Shown piece by piece: positions 50,317 to 58,466 of a stretch of DNA of 64,000 nt. The notes beneath the pieces are model-generated. The model did no database searches, was not told the origin of the DNA, and saw nothing but the letters and a program-made list of their open reading frames with translations. The DNA lies in assembly GCF_024584705.1 (NCBI RefSeq), contig NZ_CP097384.1, forward strand, positions 248,001 through 312,000, given 5' to 3'. The DNA is from Blastopirellula sp. J2-11 (GTDB lineage Bacteria; Planctomycetota; Planctomycetia; Pirellulales; Pirellulaceae). The position numbers were made by a program, and so were the translations under genes. How positions within the stretch are numbered: position 1 is the first letter of the stretch; each line of letters opens with the position of its first letter.

Positions 50317-51330
50317 TTATTCCAACGTCATCAAATAGTCGACCAACTGTTTCACTTCTGTCGGGCTGAGCCGCATGTTCGGCATCCGGCTCCCTGGCTT
50401 CGCCTGATCGGGATTGGTTAACCAGTCGGCCAGATTCGTGCGATTGTTTTCCAGAACGCCGGAGGCGATCGTATGGCGGCTCATCAGGTGCGTCAGATCA
50501 GGGCCAAACTTGCCGATCGCCGGTTCTCCGCGAATCGTATGACAATTGGCGCAGGCCTGATCCATAAAGATCTGCCGACCTGCGTCGACCGACGCGGCGA
50601 CCACAGCGCTACGCTGTTGCTCAGCGACCCATTTTTCAAACTCGGCTGGCGAAACGGCGGTCACGCGGAGCAACATTTTTGCATGTTGCGTGCCGCAGTA
50701 TTCGGCGCAGCGACCTTCATAGATTCCGGCCGAATTGGCTTCGAGCCGCATGCGGTTCGTCTTCGCCGGAACCAAGTCGGTCTTGCCCGCCAATTTCGGC
50801 ACCCAAAAGCTATGAATCACATCCGCCGATTCCAACTGCAGATAAACGGGCGTCGGCGCGTCGGCGTCGGAAGTCGGAATGACCAGCTCATTGGCGGTCG
50901 TAAATCCAAACTCGGGATATTCAAACTCCCACCACCACTGATGGCCGACAGCGCGGACGCGCAAGGTCCCTTCGGTCGGCGGCTCGGATCGCATCGCGAT
51001 GACCGAGCGAATCACCACCAAACTGAGCACAAGCACGATCAACGTGGGGGCCAGCGTCCAGGCGATTTCAATTGGTTGGCTGCCGTAAACCTGCGGCGGT
51101 TCGCTATCATCGCGAGGAGCGCCCGGCGGATCTCGAAAGCGATAGATGAAATAGGCGAGCGCTCCGCCGACTAGGACAAAGATGAGCGTTGTGATCGCCA
51201 GCACCAGATAGAAAAGCTCTCGAATTTCGGTAGCGTCGGGACTCGCCGGGTCAAACATTTCTGGGGTTTGCGCCGCTAAGAGCAGCGGCGAGAGCGCCAC
51301 CAGCGCCAAGGCAAGAGGCCAGCGCATCAT
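50317..51330 (-). CDS. ctaC: Cytochrome c oxidase subunit II with fused cytochrome c
   Basis: The start is the first of two adjacent ATG codons (51330/51327) before a signal peptide (WPLALALVALSPLLLAAQ). Two anchoring helices follow (FYLVLAITTLIFVLVGG and the next), then a CuA domain with CAEYCGTQHAKM (C-x3-C-x3-H-x2-M). A C-terminal cytochrome c domain carries CANCHTIRGEPAIG and a Met in GSRMPNMRL. The c-domain fusion defines a caa3-type oxidase. As first gene it begins the nine-gene operon. Confidence 0.96.
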   Translation of the reverse strand: MMRWPLALALVALSPLLLAAQTPEMFDPASPDATEIRELFYLVLAITTLIFVLVGGALAYFIYRFRDPPGAPRDDSEPPQVYGSQPIEIAWTLAPTLIVLVLSLVVIRSVIAMRSEPPTEGTLRVRAVGHQWWWEFEYPEFGFTTANELVIPTSDADAPTPVYLQLESADVIHSFWVPKLAGKTDLVPAKTNRMRLEANSAGIYEGRCAEYCGTQHAKMLLRVTAVSPAEFEKWVAEQQRSAVVAASVDAGRQIFMDQACANCHTIRGEPAIGKFGPDLTHLMSRHTIASGVLENNRTNLADWLTNPDQAKPGSRMPNMRLSPTEVKQLVDYLMTLE

Positions 51331-51537
51331 ACCGCAGCATGCTAGGCGAAATCTCCCTTTGCGCAAGCTTCGCATTCGCGTTTTCCAGTTGGGTGCATTC
51401 GTCCATGGTGAGCATCGTTCGCACTACATTCGCTTGTCAGGCGGGGTGCTGTCAACTATTCTCCGCAAATTGCTGGAAGAGCATCTCGTTCAAGCTCGCC
51501 AAGTCTTCCCATTGTGACGGAGAAACACCAAGAATTT

Positions 51538-52170
51538 TCAGCGAAGTTCGTAACGCTGCAGCGGATAGGTCTCGCCGTCGATAATACGATAGTGCGTTAC
51601 GCTGCTGCAGACCGATTGCCCCGAGGGGGGCTGAAGCAGCAACGTATCAGCGACCCGTTTCCAATCCGATTTGCGAATGGATGCGATGGTAAACTGCGGC
51701 TGCCAATCTTCGCCGGCAAAGGGAAAGCCGGTTTGCTCGATCGATTCTCGCTGCAAGGGAGTGAAATTCGGCAGCACAGCGCGGTAGTGCTGCTGAGTCG
51801 CTTCGCGATCGCGTTGATCGCAAATTGAAGCCGCAATCTTGGTTTGCAGATTTCGGATCGCTTGTTGCGAACTTTCACTGACGCGAATCGTCAACGTGCG
51901 CTCACCGGTCCAAGGGTCTGCTTCCAGCACGTGCCAGCCGGCCAGCTCCGTCTTAAGCGGAGCGAATTGGCCTGCGACCTCGGCGATCGTTTCGTCAATT
52001 TCAACCCCTTCCGGAAAGCGGGCCAGATAGGCGGTCATGTGGGGCGGATCGTCAAGATAGGTCTGGTCGCCAACCAACTGTCGAACGTCGTCTTTATAGG
52101 CGCGCAACTTCACCGCCCATTCTGGACTGGGGTCGATCGAGACGAAGTCAGTGACGAAAGTGCGAGTCAT
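51538..52170 (-). CDS. 2H-phosphoesterase / 2'-5' RNA ligase-like protein with altered second motif
   Basis: The ATG at 52170 gives ~210 residues. The first HxT motif is visible in DDPPHMTAYLARFP. The region corresponding to the second HxT/S reads WQPQFTIASI, where the His is replaced by Gln. The overall size and strand pattern fit the 2H superfamily (LigT, cyclic phosphodiesterases). Loss of one catalytic His would weaken or alter activity. The gene stands apart, upstream of nothing obvious on its strand. Confidence 0.62.
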   Translation of the reverse strand: MTRTFVTDFVSIDPSPEWAVKLRAYKDDVRQLVGDQTYLDDPPHMTAYLARFPEGVEIDETIAEVAGQFAPLKTELAGWHVLEADPWTGERTLTIRVSESSQQAIRNLQTKIAASICDQRDREATQQHYRAVLPNFTPLQRESIEQTGFPFAGEDWQPQFTIASIRKSDWKRVADTLLLQPPSGQSVCSSVTHYRIIDGETYPLQRYELR

Positions 52171-52314
52171 GGCGGGCGAATCAAGCAGGCCGAGCAATCT
52201 TGTAGCTAACAGAGTGGAACAAATCCGGCTTGCAGTGACAACCGCGATTGGGGGATTTAGGTGGCCAGAGCAGAAATAGAGTTCCGCGAGTGATCGGCCA
52301 TAAAAAGGGGGGCA

Positions 52315-52343
52315 GGTCCCAGTTTTGCAGCAAAACTGGGACC
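52315..52343. repeat. REP-like 13-bp perfect inverted repeat
   Basis: GGTCCCAGTTTTG pairs exactly with CAAAACTGGGACC over CAG. Read on the minus strand, it is followed by TGCCCCCCTTTTT and could end the pentapeptide-repeat transcript. The GGGGCAGGTCCCAGTTTT context looks like extragenic elements I recall near REP-associated transposases; no transposase is present. Confidence 0.6.
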
Positions 52344-52404
52344 GGATTCCCTGTTTATGACGCCCTTTTTCAGACCCTTCTCGCCCCCTTGAGAGTCGGG
52401 TTCG

Positions 52405-54225
52405 CTACATTCCGAGATAGGCCATCGCGGCCAGGCGGAGCCAGACGAATGCGATCAGCGTGAAACTGGCCCAGATCAACATCCGATTGACGCGATGCAT
52501 CCGATAAACGCCAAAAACTTCGGCGAGTGACGCCGGGGGGGGCGTTTTGACCCAGTCGGGAAGCATCTTGTTCCACAGTTTTTTCCATCGCGACAAGATC
52601 TGGTGGATCCAACTCGGCAGCGCGAAAAGTCGCCGTGGGCGAAATCGAACGATGTCGCCTCCGGTCATCCGGACTCGCTCGGTCAGGTGACCTGCGAGCC
52701 AATGATAAATGGCCGCGACCGCGCCTCCTTGGTCTTCTTCGGCAGGGCCGTGAAACTGACCGCAATATTCGGCCAGAGAAGGAGTTCGGCGAAACATCTT
52801 CGCTTTTTGCCGTAGTCGAGCGACGTAGAAGTTGAGGATTCCACGTTGCCAGATTGCGGCGACGATCAGGATGGTTCCTAGCCAAAAGATCAAGCCTTCG
52901 GCGCCCCCCAGGACCAGCCAAAACTGCATGGGCCAATTCTCGGCCGACGCGATCCGCGGTAACAGTGCGTAGTAGCGATCGACCGCAAATCGCTCAAATT
53001 CGGGTGATTGGAGCGGCAGTTTCTTCGCGGCTTCCTGCAGTTGCAAAAAACTGGCGTCCGGCGTTGGTTCGATCATTTCCCGCGGCGTGGGGATCGAAGG
53101 ACGAAGCAAAAACGGCGCGAAAAACAACAGCATCCAGGCCGCCATGATCGGCAATCGCCGCCAGGTGTAGGTCTTCAGCAGCGTGTTCCAGGGATCTTTC
53201 GCTTGGGAGGTGAACTCGTCACCGGCCAGAAAGGTTTCATCTAGCAGTAGGCCTTGGACCGAAGTCAATTGGCATCTGCCCAGGTTGGCTTGTCGCAGGA
53301 TCGCGCCATGAAAGCTGGCCCGAGTAAAATTAGCGCCCAGACAGGAGGAACCGGTCAGATCGGCGTTATCCAGCTTGGCGTCGGCAAAATTGGCGTTGTG
53401 GCCGTTGGCGTAGTGCAGGTTCGCTTCGTCCAGGTCGGCCCCCGCAAAGTTGGTTTGTTCGAGCGTCCCTTCATTAAGATCGGCCAGTCGAAGCTGAGCG
53501 CCGCTACAGTCGGCGCCAGTCAGATTGATTCGCGGCATGCGAGCGTTCGCAAGTTGCGCCCCTTGAAGACCGCAATGACGGCAGTCGGCTTCGGTCAGTT
53601 GAGCGCCGGAAAAATCTGCCTGTTTCCAATGGGCGGCGACCGCGACTACGCCAGAAAGATCGGCGTCGGTCAGTTGGGCGCCGGTAAAGTCAGTGCGGGA
53701 GAGATCGGCCCGAGCAAAGTTCACGTTCTGAAAATTTGCCTGTTTTCCACTAACTTCCCGCAAATCGCAGCCGGCAAGTTGAGCCTGACAAAAGAAGGCG
53801 CCGTCGAGATTGGCGCCCCTAAAATCAGCGCGGCGGTAGGAAGCTCCTTCTAAATGGACCGGCTCGAAGCGGGGATTGTCGACGGCCGGTTGCTCTAATC
53901 GCCAGCGATTCCAGCGAGCAAATCGCTCCACCGAGCCAGTTTCGAGGGCAAGTTCGGCCTCGAGCCGAGCCAGATGGGACCAATCGCCGCTAAAATTGGG
54001 ATGTCGCCGGCGCAATTCGGCCAAACTCGCTGGCGCCAGCACCCCTTCGTTGTAGGGCGCTCTGGACGCTCGGCGAGTTTCGGTGAAAATAGCGCCTCCG
54101 GGCTGAGAATTCATGTTCGCTTTTGTGCGTGCCGCCCGACGAGTGAGCCGATCGCCCACCGCCATGTTCTCGTAAGAGCTTGCCGCCGCCAGATGGGCGT
54201 CAACGTTAGAATACGGCTGATCCAT
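52405..54225 (-). CDS. Pentapeptide-repeat membrane protein
   Basis: Residues ~125-320 form long runs of the A(D/N)LxX pentapeptide pattern (ANFQNVNFARADLSRTDFTG, GADLDEANLHYANGHNANFA), which build a right-handed quadrilateral beta helix. Two or more helices follow (LPIMAAWMLLFFAPFLL, FWLVLGGAEGLIFWLGTILI), then a cytoplasmic-looking stretch and a C-terminal helix (MLIWASFTLIAFVWLRLAAM). Similar proteins occur as membrane-tethered repeat proteins of unknown role. The gene is divergent from the ABC-F gene. Confidence 0.85.
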   Translation of the reverse strand: MDQPYSNVDAHLAAASSYENMAVGDRLTRRAARTKANMNSQPGGAIFTETRRASRAPYNEGVLAPASLAELRRRHPNFSGDWSHLARLEAELALETGSVERFARWNRWRLEQPAVDNPRFEPVHLEGASYRRADFRGANLDGAFFCQAQLAGCDLREVSGKQANFQNVNFARADLSRTDFTGAQLTDADLSGVVAVAAHWKQADFSGAQLTEADCRHCGLQGAQLANARMPRINLTGADCSGAQLRLADLNEGTLEQTNFAGADLDEANLHYANGHNANFADAKLDNADLTGSSCLGANFTRASFHGAILRQANLGRCQLTSVQGLLLDETFLAGDEFTSQAKDPWNTLLKTYTWRRLPIMAAWMLLFFAPFLLRPSIPTPREMIEPTPDASFLQLQEAAKKLPLQSPEFERFAVDRYYALLPRIASAENWPMQFWLVLGGAEGLIFWLGTILIVAAIWQRGILNFYVARLRQKAKMFRRTPSLAEYCGQFHGPAEEDQGGAVAAIYHWLAGHLTERVRMTGGDIVRFRPRRLFALPSWIHQILSRWKKLWNKMLPDWVKTPPPASLAEVFGVYRMHRVNRMLIWASFTLIAFVWLRLAAMAYLGM

Positions 54226-54297
54226 TAATTTGGGTAGGTTCGACTTGATGAAGAATTGGTTAGCATTCTTTCATTTTTCTTTAGAGACCGTAGCTCC

Positions 54298-56100
54298 GTG
54301 ACTCCGCTGATCCAGATACAAAACGTCGTCAAACGATTTGGCCATAAGGTATTGCTTGATGGGGCGAGCGCATCGCTGATCGAGGGGCAAAAGGTAGGGA
54401 TGATCGGTCGCAACGGCGCCGGCAAGTCAACTTTGTGTCGCGCGATCTTGGGAGATGAGGAGCTGGAAAAAGGGGACGTGATTCTCCACCCCAAGCTCCG
54501 GCTCGGCTATTTGCGGCAGCACGATCCGTTTGAAGAAGGGGAAACCGTCGTCGGCTTTCTGATGCGCGACAGCGGCCAGCCTGACTGGAAATGTGGCGAA
54601 GTCGCCGGCCAGTTCGAGATCAAAGGAGCGATGCTGGAGTCTCCCGTTCGGCAGCTCTCTGGCGGATGGCAGACCCGCGTCAAACTGACCGCGCTGCTGC
54701 TGCACGATCCCAACTATCTGTTGCTCGACGAACCGACCAACTTTCTTGACTTGCGGACGCAAATGTTGCTCGAGCGTTTCTTGCTCGATTTCCGCGGCGG
54801 CGTCATGGTCGTTTCGCACGATCGGGCCTTTTTGAAGCAGACCTGTACGCACACGTTGGAATTGGCGCGCGGCAAGTTGCAAATGTTCCCCGGCGATGTC
54901 GACGCTTATCTCATTGTGCAGGAAGAACGCAAAGAGCACGATCAGCGCGTCAACGCTTCGGTCAAAGCGAAGCAAAAACAGTTGCAGCGGTTTATCGATA
55001 AAAACCGAGCCGCCGCCAGCACCGCGAGCCAGGCCCGCAGCAAAGCGAAGCAGCTGGATCGACTGCAGTTGGTCGAAATTGAAGAATCGGATGCGTTGGC
55101 CTACGTTCGGGTGCCGATCGTCGAGCGCCGTCGCGGCACGGTCGTTCGTTGCGACAACATGGTGATCGGCTACCCCGACAAAAAGATCGCCGATGAAGTG
55201 ACCTTGGATATCGAGCATGGCTCACGGATCGGCGTGGTTGGCGACAACGGTCAAGGAAAGACGACGCTGCTGCGAACGTTGGTCGGATCGATCGAGCCGC
55301 TGGATGGGGATGTGAAGTGGGGGCATCACGCCGATGTCGGCGTCTACGCCCAACACGTCTATACGACGCTGCCACAAAATGAAACGGTCGAAGACTATCT
55401 GCGCAGCGCCGCTGATCCGGACGTCAGCACCCAGCAAGTGCTGAATGTCGCCGGCAGTTTTCTGTTCCGCGGTGATGATGTCAAAAAGAAAGTCAAGGTC
55501 CTCAGCGGTGGTGAGCGTGCCCGACTTTGCTTGGCGGGTCTGCTGCTAGGCAAGCACAACGTTCTGATCCTCGACGAACCAGGCAACCATTTGGATGTCG
55601 AAACGGTGGAGTCGCTGGTCCAGGCGCTGGAGTCGTATAACGGCACGATCATTTTCACCAGCCATGATCGCTACTTTATGAAAAGCGTCGCGACCAATAT
55701 TGTGGAAGTCCGGGATGGCCAGGTGATTCATTTCCCCGACGACTACGACCACTACGTCTATCGCTTGAACCAAGAGATTGACGAAGAAGGGGGGGGCGCC
55801 AAAGGAAGTAAATCGCCCGGCGGCGGCGACCATCACAGCGTCGGCGGAGATCGCAGCGATCGCCGCGACCGCAACAAACAGCTGCGCACGATGCGAAAAG
55901 ATCTGCAAAAGATCGAGGTCAAGATCGCGAAGATGGACGATGAGAAAAAGGCGATCAATGCCCAATTGATGAAGCTGACCGACCCCAAAGAAGCGCAAAA
56001 GACGCACGAACAATTGCTCGCCATATCGCAGGAACTAGAGCAGTTAGAAGAACAGTGGCTGGCGCTCAATGAAGAGCTGATGGAAGCGGACGGGTATTAA
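54298..56100 (+). CDS. ABC-F family ATPase (Uup-like)
   Basis: The GTG at 54298 opens TPLIQIQNVVKRFGHKVLLD; a TTG at 54256 would lengthen it. Two nucleotide-binding domains lack membrane segments. The first has GRNGAGKST, LSGGWQTRVKL and LLLDEPTNFLD; the second has GDNGQGKTT, LSGGERARLCL and LILDEPGNHLD. A charged interdomain linker (KQKQLQRFIDKNRAAASTAS) and a C-terminal coiled coil (QLRTMRKDLQKIEVKIAKMD) support Uup-type assignment. ABC-F proteins act on ribosomes. The second Walker B region has EPGNHLD rather than the usual EPTNHLD. Confidence 0.93.
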   Translation: MTPLIQIQNVVKRFGHKVLLDGASASLIEGQKVGMIGRNGAGKSTLCRAILGDEELEKGDVILHPKLRLGYLRQHDPFEEGETVVGFLMRDSGQPDWKCGEVAGQFEIKGAMLESPVRQLSGGWQTRVKLTALLLHDPNYLLLDEPTNFLDLRTQMLLERFLLDFRGGVMVVSHDRAFLKQTCTHTLELARGKLQMFPGDVDAYLIVQEERKEHDQRVNASVKAKQKQLQRFIDKNRAAASTASQARSKAKQLDRLQLVEIEESDALAYVRVPIVERRRGTVVRCDNMVIGYPDKKIADEVTLDIEHGSRIGVVGDNGQGKTTLLRTLVGSIEPLDGDVKWGHHADVGVYAQHVYTTLPQNETVEDYLRSAADPDVSTQQVLNVAGSFLFRGDDVKKKVKVLSGGERARLCLAGLLLGKHNVLILDEPGNHLDVETVESLVQALESYNGTIIFTSHDRYFMKSVATNIVEVRDGQVIHFPDDYDHYVYRLNQEIDEEGGGAKGSKSPGGGDHHSVGGDRSDRRDRNKQLRTMRKDLQKIEVKIAKMDDEKKAINAQLMKLTDPKEAQKTHEQLLAISQELEQLEEQWLALNEELMEADGY

Positions 56101-56159
56101 AGGTTTCCGGTCGAAAGTCTCCTTGAGTAGAATAGAAAGACCAAACTGGGGAGAATCTT

Positions 56160-56420
56160 ATGGCGACGGATGCAGCGCAAGAACTGCAGCAATTCCATCA
56201 ATTCATCGGCCAGAGAATCGCCAGCGGCTCGGAAATGAGCATCGCTGAAGCGGTCGCCGAATTCCAAGCTTATCAAGCGGAGCTGGAGCGTTTTCGCGAA
56301 GAAATAAAGCCTGGCTTGGACCGACTCGCCCGAGGCGAATACGAAGAATTGGATATCGAAGAATTTAAACGCCTTGCACGCGAGCGCTGGGATAAGCGAC
56401 GACGTGGAGATCAGGCGTGA
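56160..56420 (+). CDS. Small antitoxin-like protein
   Basis: The 86-residue, Glu-rich helical protein (QQFHQFIGQRIASGSEMSIA, EAVAEFQAYQAELERFREEI) precedes a ParE-type toxin and overlaps it by 4 bp, so it is assigned as the antitoxin from context and size. No classical DNA-binding motif is obvious in the first half. A shortened relative is found 310 bp downstream. Confidence 0.75.
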   Translation: MATDAAQELQQFHQFIGQRIASGSEMSIAEAVAEFQAYQAELERFREEIKPGLDRLARGEYEELDIEEFKRLARERWDKRRRGDQA

Positions 56421-56719
56421 GCGCTCGCGTTTTCTGGGACGTTCGAGCGCAGAACGATCTGGCGATGATCGTCGATTACATCGCGTTCGATCAACAGAGT
56501 CCTCAGAACGACGAATTACTTCTCGATATGATTCAAAATAAGATCGAACTCTACGCAACTTCGCCGCTCTTGGGGGAAATTCGCAACGATCTCGGCCCTG
56601 AGCTGCGGATATTCTCAGTGCATTCCATCGTGGTGGTCTATGCGGTCATTCCGAGCGGAATCGTGATTGAGCGAGTGATCCACGCGGCGCGAGATTTCCC
56701 CCGACTTTTCGGAAAGTAA
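56417..56719 (+). CDS. RelE/ParE-family toxin
   Basis: The 100-residue protein has the ParE/RelE outline: FWDVRAQNDLAMIVDYIAFD, NKIELYATSPLLGEIRNDLG, LRIFSVHSIVVVYAVIPSGI and VIERVIHAARDFPRLFG near the end. It overlaps the antitoxin-like gene by 4 bp. The RVIHAARD motif with the catalytic-region His/Arg is typical of the family. Confidence 0.86.
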   Translation: MSARVFWDVRAQNDLAMIVDYIAFDQQSPQNDELLLDMIQNKIELYATSPLLGEIRNDLGPELRIFSVHSIVVVYAVIPSGIVIERVIHAARDFPRLFGK

Positions 56720-56731
56720 TGCCTCTGGCTG

Positions 56732-56878
56732 ATGCAAAATATCGCAGCGGTCGCCGCGTTCCAAGCTTATCAAGCGGAACTGGAGCGTTTTCGCGAAGGA
56801 GAAATCCTCGATATTGACAAGTTCAAGCGTGAAATGAACGAAGAGTGGAGCCAACGCGAAAGTAGAGAAGAGTCGTGA
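56732..56878 (+). pseudogene. Truncated duplicate of the antitoxin-like gene
   Basis: A 48-codon reading from the ATG at 56732 contains VAAFQAYQAELERFREGEIL, nearly identical to VAEFQAYQAELERFREEIKP of the intact gene 56160-56420, and the same nucleotides AGCTTATCAAGCGGA. The N-terminal part is missing. It may still be translated as a small antitoxin. Confidence 0.75.
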
Positions 56879-56880
56879 CC

Positions 56881-56940
56881 AACGGCATCTATGTCCATCG
56901 CGTTATTCATGGCGCCAAAGATCTGTCCCACGGAATTTGA
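56881..56940 (+). pseudogene. Remnant of a second ParE-type toxin C-terminus
   Basis: The frame reads NGIYVHRVIHGAKDLSHGI and stops, clearly akin to GIVIERVIHAARDFPRLFG of the intact toxin (56417-56719). Nothing upstream in frame resembles the remainder of a toxin, so a deletion has removed it. Confidence 0.72.
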
Positions 56941-56978
56941 ACCGCTTTCGTCCGTCAAAAGAGAAACGGCGAACTTTG

Positions 56979-58442
56979 CTAATCGCCTTCTTCGATGATC
57001 TGCAGAAAACGGACGACGCTTGTTCGTTGTTGGCCGATCGTCGCCAAGGAGGCGAGGATACTTTTCGAGAGTTGGCGCTGCATCGTTTGCGGCTCTGGAG
57101 TGATCGATTCTTTCTCCGGCGGCGCTTCCTCGCAAGAATCTTCGAGCGACGCTTTCAGGCCGGCGAGCAACGCGGCGCTTGTTGCGATGGTGTCGTCGGC
57201 GAAGGCGTCGAGCCGCTGTTCCGCTTGATTGAGTTTGGTGAGAGCTTCTTCAATGATGCGGATTGAACGCGAGTCGCGCGGGTTGAACGCTTGCGGATCG
57301 TTTACGGCGGATCGCAAGTCCGCCAGAGATCCGCTCTCGCCTCCCAGCGATTCCGGCGTCAGATTGGGTAATCCGAGCGGCGTCACATCGCCCATCGCCG
57401 TCGATAAACGAAACTTCCAGACCCCTTCGTCACTCAGTATGATGGGGTCGAATTCGCCGGTGAACCCTGTAACGAACTCAAGCGAAAAGTGGGCCGTTTC
57501 TTCGCTGACGACCATCCGCTTGCCGGTGAGCAATTGCCCATTGATTTCGGCGGTCATTTCCGATCCTGCGGCGGAAGCGGGCGCAATCACTCGCCCGACG
57601 ATGGAAGGTCGCGCCGCAAACAGGCCGTCGTCACCACACGCGACCAGCTTGCCTGTGCTGTCCACTGCGTGAAACTGACCAAAGTGAACATCGATCGAGA
57701 TCGTCGCTTCCGAGCCAGAGAAAACGCTTTCGAGTGTGAGTTGATCGGCTTCGGCGGTACTACGAACGCCGGTCAGAGCAGTGGATGCGTTGATTTGCTC
57801 GGCAGCTGTTTCGAGCGATTGATTCTGTACGAGAGAAATGATGTCGCCGCCAAAGGGGCCGGTCAGCGTAAAGTCGGCGTCGTTCGTCAGTCGACCTTGC
57901 TGCCCGTGATAGATCAATGTCGCCGGTTTCGCGGCGGAAAGTCGAGTCGGTCCTGAAATCCGGTCGACGGTTACTTCGCGGACCTGCGCTCTGTTTTGGC
58001 CGATAACGCGAAAATCACACGAGCCGTCGAGCAATGGGCGATCATGGAATTCAGCAGTGGCGAGACGATTGATTTCGCCGAGCGCCTGGTCAATTTTCAC
58101 GCGTCTTGCGGTGATCTGCTCTGACCGGCAATTTGGATCGACGATAGAGAGGGAATTGAGCTGAATTTGATTCAATTGGGTTCGAATCAAATCGATCGTC
58201 AATTGGGCCTGAGCGGTTACCGAAGTCGCGAAATCGACCTGCGCCAGCGCACCGGTAATCACTTGAGCGCGGTCCTGGAAATCGGCCTGTGCAAATAACA
58301 CGCTTTCGTCATCGCCGAAATCAGCGATCGAGGAATCGATCTCATATCGGAGTTCCATTTGCGCTGCGCCCGAGTACTCTCGTTGCAGTTGGCTGAAGAG
58401 CGTATGCTCGCAGCCGCTGACTTGCGCTCCGATTCGGATCAT
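56979..58442 (-). CDS. Flagellin-like / hook-associated protein
   Basis: The 487-residue protein has an N-terminal helical region (YSGAAQMELRYEIDSS, QVDFATSVTAQAQLTIDLIR) and a typical flagellin hook-IN motif (NQSLETAAEQINASTALTGV then RSTAEADQLTLES). A C-terminal helix ending in ILASLATIGQQRTSVVRFLQ matches the flagellin D0/D1 pairing. Such proteins build flagellar filaments or the filament-hook junction (FlgL-like). No other flagellar gene is in the window, and the C-terminus has a Pro/Glu-rich insertion (CEEAPPEKESITPEPQ). Confidence 0.75.
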   Translation of the reverse strand: MIRIGAQVSGCEHTLFSQLQREYSGAAQMELRYEIDSSIADFGDDESVLFAQADFQDRAQVITGALAQVDFATSVTAQAQLTIDLIRTQLNQIQLNSLSIVDPNCRSEQITARRVKIDQALGEINRLATAEFHDRPLLDGSCDFRVIGQNRAQVREVTVDRISGPTRLSAAKPATLIYHGQQGRLTNDADFTLTGPFGGDIISLVQNQSLETAAEQINASTALTGVRSTAEADQLTLESVFSGSEATISIDVHFGQFHAVDSTGKLVACGDDGLFAARPSIVGRVIAPASAAGSEMTAEINGQLLTGKRMVVSEETAHFSLEFVTGFTGEFDPIILSDEGVWKFRLSTAMGDVTPLGLPNLTPESLGGESGSLADLRSAVNDPQAFNPRDSRSIRIIEEALTKLNQAEQRLDAFADDTIATSAALLAGLKASLEDSCEEAPPEKESITPEPQTMQRQLSKSILASLATIGQQRTSVVRFLQIIEEGD

Positions 58443-58466
58443 CGTAGGTCCTATCCCTTCCGCGAG

